Below are positions 16,868-29,059 of a stretch of DNA of 64,000 nucleotides, piece by piece. The DNA is taken from contig NZ_CP047569.1 of assembly GCF_009903625.1 (NCBI RefSeq), forward strand, positions 3,590,001 through 3,654,000, given 5' to 3'. Under the pieces are notes generated by a model. That model ran no database searches and was not told where the DNA came from. It saw only the letters and a list, made by a program, of their open reading frames with translations. The DNA comes from Microbulbifer sp. ALW1. GTDB lineage: Bacteria > Pseudomonadota > Gammaproteobacteria > Pseudomonadales > Cellvibrionaceae. A program made the position numbers and the translations under genes. The stretch's first letter is position 1. The number at the start of each line of letters is the position of its first letter.

Positions 16868-17872
16868 TTATTTTATTGTGGGAGCCGACAGATTGGCCAG
16901 CTCCGCAAGCTCCCGCACTACCGCGGTGGCAAACGCACCCGGCGGCAGGGCAAATTCCAGAATAAGTTGATCGTCCTGCCACTGGTGGCGAAAGCCTTCA
17001 GGTACCAATACCAGCGGGCGCCGCTCCTGGCTGAGACCGCAGTGCTCCAGCCAGTCACACCAGGGCTTCCACTGCGTCATTGCCGCGTCCTCGAGCGCCA
17101 ATTGGGCGGCAGTGGCCGGATTGCGCCCTCGGCCCCAGAGCGGGCCTGTCGCCGCGGTCTCGGGCTCCCCTTCAAGCACCTGCTGCCAATTGCCCTGTTC
17201 TACCCGGGCTGCCAACACGTGATTGAACAGCCAGCTGCGCCCCGCCGACATGGCGAATGCCTTTTGATTGCGGTTAATTTTCCGGCGTTTTCCCGCGGCT
17301 TCATCGGCAACGAACCTTTCTACCAGATCCAGGTTACCGCCGCTGTGGCCAAAACGCTGTTCACCAAAGTAGTTGGGTACACCCTGCGGTATCTGCTGCA
17401 ATACCTGCTCGGCCGCTTCCCGGTCACCGCTGACATTGCGCAGGCAAATCCGGAAGCGATTGCCAATATGTTCGCCCCGGCGCAATTTGCGCGGCCCGCG
17501 AAAATGCTGAAGAACCTGTACTTCATCATTCTGGATCTGCGCCCAATCCGGTTCCGGCTTTTGCGCCAGCCATACACTGAACCATTGGGTGGTCACGGCG
17601 TGGCGGTCCTTGAGCCCGTAGTACCCAACGTCGTTGCTTTGTACGCCTGCCAGTTGCGCCAGCTGCTGCGCCACATAACCGGTGTTGGCGCCGCGCTTAC
17701 GGACCAGGAGATAGACATGCTCCCCCTCCCCCGCCTGCGGAGCGGCCAGTTCGTCGACGACAAAATCTTCCGGCTCGCTGCGGAAGTCGCCCGCAATGGC
17801 ACTGCCACCGAGGGCCCGAGGCCAGTCCAGATTCCAGTTTTCGTTTGGGCTTTCTTTACCAGGTTCAGTCAC
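16868..17872 (-). CDS. truD: tRNA pseudouridine(13) synthase
   Basis: Makes pseudouridine at position 13 of certain tRNAs. The catalytic motif GLKDR contains Asp89, counting from the GTG at 17872 (334 residues). The RNA-binding features NYFGEQRFG and the TRUD insertion domain follow. The GTG start is chosen over a farther upstream ATG because it overlaps the last bases of ispF (GTGACTGA) and has GGAA about 7 bases before it; the longer form would extend 100 bases into ispF. Part of the chain ftsB-ispD-ispF-truD. Confidence 0.93.
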   Translation of the reverse strand: MTEPGKESPNENWNLDWPRALGGSAIAGDFRSEPEDFVVDELAAPQAGEGEHVYLLVRKRGANTGYVAQQLAQLAGVQSNDVGYYGLKDRHAVTTQWFSVWLAQKPEPDWAQIQNDEVQVLQHFRGPRKLRRGEHIGNRFRICLRNVSGDREAAEQVLQQIPQGVPNYFGEQRFGHSGGNLDLVERFVADEAAGKRRKINRNQKAFAMSAGRSWLFNHVLAARVEQGNWQQVLEGEPETAATGPLWGRGRNPATAAQLALEDAAMTQWKPWCDWLEHCGLSQERRPLVLVPEGFRHQWQDDQLILEFALPPGAFATAVVRELAELANLSAPTIK

Positions 17873-18350
17873 GGAGCGATTCCAGTAATACGACCGCCTG
17901 TGCGGCAATGCCTTCTTTGCGGCCAGTGAAGCCGAGTTTCTCGCTGGTAGTGGCTTTGACGCTGATGGCATCGGCCGCTACCTGGCAGTCGGCAGCGATA
18001 TTTTCACGCATGGCGACAATATGCGGGGCCATCTTCGGGGCCTGGGCAATCAGGGTGGTATCGGCGTTGACCAGGCGATAGCCGCATTCGTGAATCAGCC
18101 CGATCACGTGGCGCAGCAGCGCGCGACTGTCGGCACCGGCGTAGGCAGCATCGGTATCAGGAAAATGCTTGCCGATATCCCCGAGGGCCAGCGCGCCGAG
18201 CAAGGCATCGGCCAGCGCGTGCAGGAGTACATCACCATCGGAGTGGGCGACCAGCCCCTGTTCGTAGGGAATGGTGACGCCACCGAGGACGACGTGATCA
18301 CCGGGGCCGAAGGCGTGAACATCAATGCCCTGGCCGATTCTGAGACTCAT
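17865..18350 (-). CDS. ispF: 2-C-methyl-D-erythritol 2,4-cyclodiphosphate synthase
   Basis: Fifth step of the MEP isoprenoid pathway: cyclises CDP-ME 2-phosphate with release of CMP. The 161-residue protein has the metal ligands Asp10, His12 (GIDVHAF) and His44 ([19 protein letters not shown]) and the C-terminal [11 protein letters not shown] block. Its ATG overlaps the ispD stop by four bases, so the two pathway neighbours are coupled. Confidence 0.97.
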   Translation of the reverse strand: MSLRIGQGIDVHAFGPGDHVVLGGVTIPYEQGLVAHSDGDVLLHALADALLGALALGDIGKHFPDTDAAYAGADSRALLRHVIGLIHECGYRLVNADTTLIAQAPKMAPHIVAMRENIAADCQVAADAISVKATTSEKLGFTGRKEGIAAQAVVLLESLRD

Positions 18351-19123
18351 GAAGGTGTTCCTGTTTGAATTTGCTCTAAAGAGTGCCGCAGCAGTGCCTC
18401 GGCGAGAATCAGATCCGCCGGGTGAGTGACTTTAAAGTTACTGCGGCAAGCGGCAACGAGTTCCGGCTGATACCCGGCCAGTTCCAGTGCGCTGGCTTCA
18501 TCGGTGATGGCCTGCGGTGTTTGTGCGAGGCCCTGGCGCAGGCACTCGTGCAATAGTTGCAGCGGCGCTTTTTGTGGGGTCTGGGCGAGCCAGATCTGTT
18601 CTCGCGGCAGGGTCTGGGAGACCAATACTTTGCCCAGTCCGCTCCCCTGCTTCCCGGTCTGTTGCCCGGCCTGTTTTACGGTGTCGCTGGCGGGCTGGGC
18701 GAGTAGTGCTATGGGGTCAGCGTTGAGGAGTTTTTGAATATCGCTGACGCTTACCAGGGGGCGCGCGGCGTCGTGCACCAGTATGGGGGTTTCCGGCGGG
18801 ACCTTTCCGATCAGGTGGTCGAGGCCTGCGAGTACGGAGTCTGCACGCTCTTTGCCGCCGATGACGATTTGGATTTTTGCATCGCGAGCCTGGGTCAGGG
18901 TCTGGAATTCCTGATCGTCGGCAGCGATGGCGACAATGATGCCGGCCAGACCAGGCCAGCTAAGAATGTTTTCCAGTGTGTGGGCGATAAGGGGTTTGCC
19001 GTTGAGTGGCAGGTATTGCTTGGGTTTATCGGCACCCATGCGTTTACCAGAGCCGGCGGCGGGTACTATGACCCAATAGGGCGTCCCGATAACTTCGGGG
19101 GCGCTGGATTCGGTGGCGGTCAT
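18347..19123 (-). CDS. ispD: 2-C-methyl-D-erythritol 4-phosphate cytidylyltransferase
   Basis: Third step of the MEP pathway: couples CTP and MEP to CDP-methylerythritol. In 258 residues the nucleotide site [17 protein letters not shown] (21-37) carries Arg28 and Lys35, matching the two catalytic basic residues of E. coli IspD, and VHDAARPLV follows. The ATG overlaps the ftsB stop (ATGA), a four-base coupling. The N-terminus is about 10 residues longer than usual. Confidence 0.97.
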   Translation of the reverse strand: MTATESSAPEVIGTPYWVIVPAAGSGKRMGADKPKQYLPLNGKPLIAHTLENILSWPGLAGIIVAIAADDQEFQTLTQARDAKIQIVIGGKERADSVLAGLDHLIGKVPPETPILVHDAARPLVSVSDIQKLLNADPIALLAQPASDTVKQAGQQTGKQGSGLGKVLVSQTLPREQIWLAQTPQKAPLQLLHECLRQGLAQTPQAITDEASALELAGYQPELVAACRSNFKVTHPADLILAEALLRHSLEQIQTGTPS

Positions 19124-19422
19124 TGTTTTTCTCGCGATGGTGCTTTTTTGTCGGGGTCGAGAAAAATAAAGAGGGTTTCGCCTTCTTTGATAAGGCCGAG
19201 ATCGTAACGGGCTTTGGCTTCTACGCCGTCGGTGCCCCGTTTGAGGCTTCGGACTTCGCGCAGCAGTTGGCGGTTTTCACGCTCAAGCGCGGCGTTTTTC
19301 TGCTGCTGTTCGCCGAGTTGGCGTTCCAGTCGGGTCACTTCTGCAAAACTGCCCTCGCCCACCCAAAGTCGGTATTGGGTGACCAGCAGCATTACGGTGA
19401 GGATTGCCAGCAGCCATTTCAT
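19120..19422 (-). CDS. ftsB: Cell division protein FtsB
   Basis: A 100-residue bitopic division protein: a short cytoplasmic end, one membrane segment (LLAILTVMLLVTQYRLW), a periplasmic coiled coil at about 25-62 (EVTRLERQLGEQQQKNAALE) and a C-terminal segment that in E. coli binds FtsQ. It forms the FtsQLB complex that activates septal wall synthesis. Upstream of ispD as in most gammaproteobacteria; separated from eno by a folded repeat element. Confidence 0.93.
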   Translation of the reverse strand: MKWLLAILTVMLLVTQYRLWVGEGSFAEVTRLERQLGEQQQKNAALERENRQLLREVRSLKRGTDGVEAKARYDLGLIKEGETLFIFLDPDKKAPSREKQ

Positions 19423-19450
19423 CTATTGCGTTCTCTTCTGGCTAAAATGG

Positions 19451-19622
19451 TCCGATGTTTTCGGATCTTGTGGCGGCTCCGCCGCCGGAAGTTGTTTGCG
19501 AGACACGCCGTAAACCCATCCATGGGGGCTCGGCTGCGGCCGTCCTGGCCGCAGACGGTCTCGCAAACAACTTCCGGCGGCGAAGCCTTCGCATCAAAGC
19601 GCGTAAAATCGAGCTTCGATGC
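19451..19622. repeat. Strongly folded inverted-repeat element between eno and ftsB
   Basis: A perfect 24-base inverted repeat (19481-19504 with 19558-19581, core GGAAGTTGTTTGCGAGAC) encloses 53 bases that hold two further hairpins: CCCAT-cc-ATGGG (19515-19526) and CTGCGGCC-gtcct-GGCCGCAG (19534-19554). Outside lie TCCGA/TCGGA (19451-19465) and an imperfect 13-bp stem (19591-19603 with 19610-19622). The whole can fold as a stem with two internal hairpins. There is no T tract, so it is not an ordinary terminator. It resembles dispersed extragenic palindromic elements; no second copy was noticed in this window. Confidence 0.75.
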
Positions 19623-19653
19623 AAGATCTAGCCAGTTTACCGGGCTTCAGTTC

Positions 19654-20964
<1,311 letters not shown>

Positions 20965-21066
20965 TTAGGAAATAATATTTCTGTGAGGTTTGGACTTGGA
21001 GGCCGCCTTGTGGGGGCCACTCGTTTTAGTTATTCGGTACTCGATTAATGATTATTGAATCGCTGC

Positions 21067-21918
<852 letters not shown>

Positions 21919-22052
21919 TCATCCTGAGCCAGATTGCCTCTGGTCATCGCGTCAAATCATTTATTCAAGTGAGCGGCAGGCGCTGCTTGGTCACACGCGC
22001 TTGCCGCCCACTCTATTTGCAACTTAACAGCTCGCTTGTCGCTATCTGTACG

Positions 22053-23693
<1,641 letters not shown>

Positions 23694-23805
23694 TCAGTTG
23701 AATGCCCGACGAGTACGGGCGTGCGGGACTGGCTCAGGGGCGCGAAGTCGCGCTTCCTAGTGCCTTTGAGATGGGACGCCAGACTACCAGAAAGCAGTTT
23801 TCTGC

Positions 23806-25131
23806 TCAATCTAAAAACCGCCAGATTGGCGGCTGTGACGGCCCATCCGGTGTAGTGAAGAGATCGCCCACTGCCACCAGGGCCTCGCCCCGGTAGACCA
23901 GCGGTACCCGGTCCCGCAGCCAGGGAGGAAGACCATACTCCTGAAGCAGCTTTTTCAGGGTCTGGGAGTGATGACGCTCTCGCGGTTTGGCCCGTTCGCC
24001 ACCGACACGGAAGCGGACCTGGTAGTCGGCCACAGGCCAACCCTGGCTGGGTGCCAGCGCCCAGCTCCCCGGTAATATCAGTTCGCCAGATCCATCCCAC
24101 TGGCCATTCCACTTCCCATTCCACTTGGCCTCACCCCCATCAAACCCGTTGAGAGGCTGCAATTGTGGTGTGAGAAACAAGCGATCGCGATAGCGGCGCA
24201 ATACCCGCTCACCCAGGGTTACTTCAGGCACGGCATCATCGGCTGCTTCTGCCTGCCGCAGCGCCTCATCCAGATGTGCGGCTTCCGGCATAACGGAACC
24301 TACCCGCCCCAACCAACCGCGCAGTAAGTTCTTGCGACGCGCCTTGGTAAGCGCAGAGAAGTTAACCAGATCAATACTGTGGCCAAATGGCTCCTGCCGG
24401 CACCCACACCGCTGCAGGTCTTCACTTGCCAGATCACTTAACAGGTCTGCCGCCTCGCGTAGATTCTCTGACGCCTGTTCCACCCGAACCTGCAGCGGCC
24501 AACGTTCCGTCAAAGAAGAAAGCACCTGACTGCGAAGATAGTTTCGGTCGATCGAGAGATCCGCGTTACTCTCGTCCTCGACCCAGGTCAGTCCGTGCTC
24601 GCGGGCGTAAGACTCCAGTTCCGACCGAGTTGCCTTCAACAACGGGCGCAACAGGCTCCTGCCATCACGCTTACGCCCAAGGGGCCGACACTCGGGCATT
24701 GCTCCAAGCCCGAGCACTCCGGCGCCACGCAATAATCGTAAAAAAAAGGTCTCCGCCTGATCATCGCCATGATGGGCCAACAGGATCTGGTCGCCCGGCG
24801 CCATACACTGCTCGAATGCCAGGTAGCGGGCGTTCCGCGCGCCCTGCTCCAGACCGCCGTCCGAGCGATCTACACGCACTTCGCGGGAAACAAAAGGAAC
24901 ACCGAGCTTCAGCGCCTGCGATTCGCAGTGGACTTGCCACTCCGCCGCCCGCTCGCTCAACCCATGATGAATATACAGCGCTGTGACCGGGATCCCGGCG
25001 CGCGCCAACAGGTGCAACAGCACCGCGGAGTCCAGCCCACCGGAATACCCTAGCCACAGCTTCCCCGCAGAGGGGTGACGCAGCAAACTGCTGCGCAGCA
25101 GTTCGGTGAGCTTGGAGGACAATTCAGACAT
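23806..25131 (-). CDS. tilS: tRNA(Ile)-lysidine synthase
   Basis: Attaches lysine to C34 of the AUA-reading isoleucine tRNA, an essential decoding step. The PP-loop SGGLDS is at residues 30-35, followed by AHHGDDQAETFFLRLLRG and a C-terminal tRNA-recognition domain, 441 residues in all. An odd Trp/Asn/Gly repeat (WNGKWNGQWDG, about 24091-24130) interrupts the linker before the C-terminal domain and reflects a 12-bp DNA repeat. Its leader carries three tandem 15-bp units. accA, a frequent upstream neighbour, is absent. Confidence 0.96.
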   Translation of the reverse strand: MSELSSKLTELLRSSLLRHPSAGKLWLGYSGGLDSAVLLHLLARAGIPVTALYIHHGLSERAAEWQVHCESQALKLGVPFVSREVRVDRSDGGLEQGARNARYLAFEQCMAPGDQILLAHHGDDQAETFFLRLLRGAGVLGLGAMPECRPLGRKRDGRSLLRPLLKATRSELESYAREHGLTWVEDESNADLSIDRNYLRSQVLSSLTERWPLQVRVEQASENLREAADLLSDLASEDLQRCGCRQEPFGHSIDLVNFSALTKARRKNLLRGWLGRVGSVMPEAAHLDEALRQAEAADDAVPEVTLGERVLRRYRDRLFLTPQLQPLNGFDGGEAKWNGKWNGQWDGSGELILPGSWALAPSQGWPVADYQVRFRVGGERAKPRERHHSQTLKKLLQEYGLPPWLRDRVPLVYRGEALVAVGDLFTTPDGPSQPPIWRFLD

Positions 25132-25142
25132 GGGGCTTACGA

Positions 25143-25190
25143 GGGGTCCAGTAAAGAAGGGGCCAGTAAAGAAGGGGCCAGTAAAAGAGG
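25143..25190 (-). repeat. Three tandem 15-16-bp units in the tilS leader
   Basis: On the plus strand GGGGTCCAGTAAAGAA, GGGGCCAGTAAAGAA and GGGGCCAGTAAAAGAGG follow each other directly. They start 12 bases upstream of the tilS start codon, so they lie in its untranslated leader or promoter. Confidence 0.85.
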
Positions 25191-25258
25191 AAAGCGCAGA
25201 TTATACCCGCCCTTCTGTGCTGATGGGCGCGCGCCTCTTCCTCTACTCCCACTGATCC

Positions 25259-26431
25259 CTAGGCACCCAGAGGAGTCGCATCAGCCCGTCGGTACTGTGA
25301 CGGTGTCATACCAGCGGCCTTTTTAAAGAAGGTATTGAAAACCGACTTGCTGTTAAAGCCGACTTCCAAATAGATATCGGTAATCGTCTTACCCTCCCCA
25401 TCGGCACTCCGCAACAGGCGCATGGCTTCCTGAATGCGGTAGCGATTGATGAACTCGTAAAAGTTCACCTCGAAGTGCCGGTTGATAATCATCGACAGAT
25501 CCCGGGTTGGCACTTGCAAACTCTCCGCCAGCAGGTCGATGGTCACATCCGGCTGAAGATAGAGCTTGCCTTCGTGCATCTTGCGATCAATTTCCTCCGC
25601 CAGCGCCGGATTGCACACCTGCTCACCCGCGGCTTTGCGCGGCTTTTCCGGCTCGCGTAGTGACTCAAAACTGGCGAAATAGCGCACACCGGTAAACACC
25701 AGCAGGTTCACCAGTACGAATACGGTGTAGTACCCGGTGAGTCCGATCTTCTCGAACACCCCCAGGTCGTAATGCTGATACAGGCTGAACATCTTGGCGA
25801 TGCTCAGCACCACCTCCATCAGCATCACCAGCATAAACCCGAGCACCAGGGTACGAATCCAGGTCACGTCGACTTTTTCCACATTGGAGTGGGTGCTTTT
25901 CAGACGCTGGGTGTATTTCACGATCAACAGCAGCGACCACAGGCAGTAAGCCACACGCAGCCCCTTGCACAAAAACTCCACCAACACGTAATGCCAGCCG
26001 TACACTAGGGTTTCGCTATTGATCAGAATCAGGCGTTCATCCAGTGGTAAACGGAAGAACACAGCACTCATATACACCAGCGCAAACACAAACGGTAGCA
26101 GGTGCACTCCATCGCGCGGGCGCAGGGAAAAGTCGCGGAAGATCAAGGATTTCACACAAAAGAACAGCAACATGCCATCCAGGTAATAGGCGAAACCACC
26201 GAGGAAATACACCTGCGGCAACCACTCGCGTACGGCAAATTTGAACTCGGCGCCCCAAAGCACCAGTTCGTGCAACGGAATAAAGGCGTGGGCAAAAAGG
26301 AATGCTGCAAGAAAGTAGGTACTTATCTGTTTGCTGGTATTGGTAGCCAGCAGCAGCACCGCAAAAAATAGGCACTGCATGGCCGTCATCAGCAGAACGA
26401 CATCGTGAAAATTAAACAGAACCTGGCTCAT
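25259..26431 (-). CDS. Membrane-anchored AraC-family transcriptional regulator
   Basis: A 390-residue protein with about seven hydrophobic segments in the first 260 residues and an AraC-type double helix-turn-helix at about 300-385 (TIDLLAESLQVPTRDLSMII, ITDIYLEVGFNSKSVFNTFF, ending KAAGMTPSQYRR). Regulators of this layout are thought to sense a signal at the membrane and act on a nearby locus. The frame is open to 26515, but the ATG at 26431 begins directly with the membrane part. It is divergent from the first GH5 gene of the glucan locus, and a dyad 31 bases upstream of its start recurs before the TonB receptor gene, so it is probably the locus regulator. Confidence 0.86.
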   Translation of the reverse strand: MSQVLFNFHDVVLLMTAMQCLFFAVLLLATNTSKQISTYFLAAFLFAHAFIPLHELVLWGAEFKFAVREWLPQVYFLGGFAYYLDGMLLFFCVKSLIFRDFSLRPRDGVHLLPFVFALVYMSAVFFRLPLDERLILINSETLVYGWHYVLVEFLCKGLRVAYCLWSLLLIVKYTQRLKSTHSNVEKVDVTWIRTLVLGFMLVMLMEVVLSIAKMFSLYQHYDLGVFEKIGLTGYYTVFVLVNLLVFTGVRYFASFESLREPEKPRKAAGEQVCNPALAEEIDRKMHEGKLYLQPDVTIDLLAESLQVPTRDLSMIINRHFEVNFYEFINRYRIQEAMRLLRSADGEGKTITDIYLEVGFNSKSVFNTFFKKAAGMTPSQYRRADATPLGA

Positions 26432-26461
26432 TTTTATGATTTTTATCCAGTGAATCGGGGA

Positions 26462-26497
26462 CGTTCGAATGCCGCGCAGCAGCCGAACGGGTTCGAC
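26462..26497. promoter_or_regulatory. Candidate operator in the regulator/GH5 divergent region
   Basis: CGTTCGA (26462-26468) and CGAACG (26484-26489) form a dyad with 15 bases between, followed by GTTCGAC (26491-26497); CGAAC-GG-GTTCG is itself a small palindrome. Nearly the same dyad with a 16-base gap lies upstream of the TonB receptor gene. Position between two divergent genes fits an operator. Confidence 0.45.
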
Positions 26498-26618
26498 TGA
26501 TCGCATACCGCACATTTCACGCCGTCAGAACGACGCAGGGTGCGCTTCCCTCTTAGGGTGCGTGTGGCGATTTATTCGCCTTTATCTCTCAACATCTAAA
26601 CGCATAATAAAGGAAAGC

Positions 26619-28763
26619 ATGATGAGATTTAACTCCGCAAACAGGCTCGGCAGTCTATTGATACTGCTGGTCTTATTGTCCTCGTTTACCGCCGCCGACA
26701 AGGCGCAGGCCCAGTATGTCCACACCGACGGAACCCAGATTGTGGACGGTGACGGCAATCCCATTCATCTGAACGGTATCAACCTCGGCAACTGGCTGCT
26801 GTGGGAAGGCTACCTGATGATGGGCGACTTCAACTACCGCACCCATACCCAGTTCCTCAATAGCCTCGCCAACACTTTTGGCAGCATGGCACAGGCGAAG
26901 GAGTTTGAGCACCAATGGCGGCTCAATTACGTGACCGAGCGGGAGATCGCAGACCTGAAAAGTCTCGGCTTCAACACCGTGCGGGTGCCCTTCCACTACA
27001 ACCTGTTCTGGGAAAACGGGCAATTGTCGGACCACGGCTTCCAGTACTTCGACCGCCTGATCGACTTCTGCCGCACCCACGACATTTATGTGCTGCTGGA
27101 TATGCACGCCGCCCCCGGTTACCAGAACCCCGGTGACCACAGCGATAATATCGACTCCAACGCCGGCCAGCCGCGGGATTCGGTGAAATTCTGGGATGGC
27201 AACAATGTTCAGATTGCCAGCCAGGTGTGGCGACACATTGCCAACCGCTACAAAAATGAGCCAGTGATCTGGGGTTACGACCTGATCAACGAGCCCGTGC
27301 CCCAGGCAGGACGCGAGTACGAGCTGCTGCCATCGCTGATCGCCATGCGCGACGCCATCCGCGAAGTTGATACCAACCACGCGATCATCGCCGGGGGCAG
27401 CTGGTGGGGATCGGATATGCAGAAGATCGACTGGACCGATGCCGATACCCAGACCAATACCGGCATCAGCACTCGCTGGGATGACAATCTGGTATACCAG
27501 ACCCACCACTATGTATTCGGCAATACGGGCTGGATCCCGGACCTGTACCCTCGCGCGGACCGCACCAACAATATGGGCGTTCCAATGATCCTTGGGGAAT
27601 ACGGGGAGGACACAAACGACATCATCCGCCAGCTCACCGATTGGTCCGTCAACAATATCGCCGGCCAATTCCCATGGTCGTTCAAGAAGATGAGCCACGA
27701 CCGCACCCTGTGGACCATTGCCCCCAACAGCATCTACAGCCAGGTAGTGAACTACATCAATCATGGCGGCACACCGCCGGCCAACGCCTATGCGGGCATG
27801 ATCGATTTTGCCCAGAACCATATCGGCAACGGCGCGAGCAACGTGAGCTGGCACCAGGGTTTTTACGATGCCATCAAAACTAGTGGTGGCAGCACCCCAC
27901 CTCCTGCCGGCTGTGATACAGCCAATCCGCAGAGTAGTGAGCGCATCGAAGCAGAGAGCTACTGCGCCATGTCTGGTATCCAAACGGAGGACACCAGCGA
28001 TAATGGCGGCGGTCAGAATGTCGGTTGGACCGATAGCGGCGACTGGCTCGATTATCGAGTAAACCTGCCCGAAAGTGGTGAATACACACTGACCTACCGC
28101 GTTGCCAGCACCGCCAATACCGGGCAATTACGACTACTAGCCGGTGGTACTCAGGTCGCCGACACCAGCCTGCCCAACACCGGTGGCTGGCAGAACTGGC
28201 AGTCCGTTTCCACCACCGCGAGCCTGAGCGCTGGCGTCCAGACTCTGCGCCTGCAGGTGGCGGGCCCCGGTTTCAATCTCAACTGGTTTGAGCTGGCAGT
28301 GAACGGCGGGGAGGAAGAACCCGTGGACCCCACCCCACCGCCATCTGGCGACATTGCCGATGGCGAATACCAGATCCGCAACCTGGCCAGTGGCCTGTTT
28401 CTGGGCGTTGCCAACAATGCCACCAGCAACGGCGGCAATGTGATTCAGGGGGGTAACCAGTCCTGGCAGGTCACCCTGCTCAGCGACGGCAACTACCGGA
28501 TCGAAAACAGCTACAGCGGACTGGCTCTGGACGTGCAGGATGTGTCCTCCAGCAACGGCGCCAATATCCAACAGTGGGAGTACGGCGGTGGTGACAACCA
28601 GCACTGGATCATTGAGCCGGTTTCCGGCAACCAGTTCCGTATCTTGTCCGCCATGAGCGGAAAATCCCTCGATGTTCAGGATGGCTCCACCAGCGCCGGC
28701 GGCAATATCCAGCAGTGGACCTATCACGGTAATGACAACCAGCTGTGGCTGTTTGAAAACTAA
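26619..28763 (+). CDS. Secreted GH5 glucanase with CBM6 and ricin-type modules
   Basis: A 714-residue secreted glycoside hydrolase. A signal peptide ends near AQA; the GH5 barrel runs from about 35 to 420 with GINLGNWLLWEGYLM at its start, acid/base Glu225 in LINEP and nucleophile Glu327 in LGEYGE. A CBM6 module follows at about 441-564 (RIEAESYCAMSG ... FNLNWFELA), then a Pro-rich linker and a ricin-type/CBM13-like beta-trefoil at about 581-714 with repeated QxW-like motifs. The opening resembles exo-beta-1,3-glucanase-type GH5 enzymes, so a beta-glucan substrate is inferred. The ATG at 26619 follows AGGAAAGC; the next ATG (26622) is equally possible. The frame is open upstream to 26469 but without a signal peptide. 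Confidence 0.9.
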   Translation: MMRFNSANRLGSLLILLVLLSSFTAADKAQAQYVHTDGTQIVDGDGNPIHLNGINLGNWLLWEGYLMMGDFNYRTHTQFLNSLANTFGSMAQAKEFEHQWRLNYVTEREIADLKSLGFNTVRVPFHYNLFWENGQLSDHGFQYFDRLIDFCRTHDIYVLLDMHAAPGYQNPGDHSDNIDSNAGQPRDSVKFWDGNNVQIASQVWRHIANRYKNEPVIWGYDLINEPVPQAGREYELLPSLIAMRDAIREVDTNHAIIAGGSWWGSDMQKIDWTDADTQTNTGISTRWDDNLVYQTHHYVFGNTGWIPDLYPRADRTNNMGVPMILGEYGEDTNDIIRQLTDWSVNNIAGQFPWSFKKMSHDRTLWTIAPNSIYSQVVNYINHGGTPPANAYAGMIDFAQNHIGNGASNVSWHQGFYDAIKTSGGSTPPPAGCDTANPQSSERIEAESYCAMSGIQTEDTSDNGGGQNVGWTDSGDWLDYRVNLPESGEYTLTYRVASTANTGQLRLLAGGTQVADTSLPNTGGWQNWQSVSTTASLSAGVQTLRLQVAGPGFNLNWFELAVNGGEEEPVDPTPPPSGDIADGEYQIRNLASGLFLGVANNATSNGGNVIQGGNQSWQVTLLSDGNYRIENSYSGLALDVQDVSSSNGANIQQWEYGGGDNQHWIIEPVSGNQFRILSAMSGKSLDVQDGSTSAGGNIQQWTYHGNDNQLWLFEN

Positions 28764-28801
28764 CCAGCCGCTACCAACTCTCTCTTAATCCGCTCTTTTT
28801 T

Positions 28802-28835
28802 GGGCCGCAGGAACCCCTCCCGCGGCCCTTTTTTT
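28802..28835 (+). terminator. Intrinsic terminator after the first GH5 gene
   Basis: GGGCCGC (28802-28808) pairs with GCGGCCC (28822-28828) and is followed by seven T. It separates the GH5 gene from the TonB receptor gene, so the latter needs its own promoter. Confidence 0.9.
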
Positions 28836-28906
28836 CGATATTCTCGCCGACACCCATCCCACCCGAGAAAAACATCTAAGCCATTGATTTTCCGACATTT
28901 ACGAGA

Positions 28907-28963
28907 CGTTCGAGTAGACGTAGGATAGTCGAACGCCAAAAAAATCCCGTTTTTTGCGTTCGA
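28907..28963 (+). promoter_or_regulatory. Candidate operator of the TonB receptor gene
   Basis: CGTTCGA (28907-28913) and TCGAACG (28929-28935) form an inverted repeat; a third half-site GCGTTCGAATA lies at 28956-28966. The dyad matches the one between the regulator and GH5 genes within one base of spacing. It is about 100-150 bases upstream of the receptor start. Confidence 0.45.
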
Positions 28964-29059
28964 ATAACCGCATCCGGACGCCCACCCCCACGGCATTTGG
29001 CAAATTTCCTCCGTCGCCCACATTGGCGACCGAAAACAATAAACATGAGAGGAATACCG

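Noticed and set aside
26673..28127. A 484-codon minus-strand ORF
   Set aside because: It is the antisense shadow of the first GH5 gene, whose catalytic motifs are clear on the plus strand.
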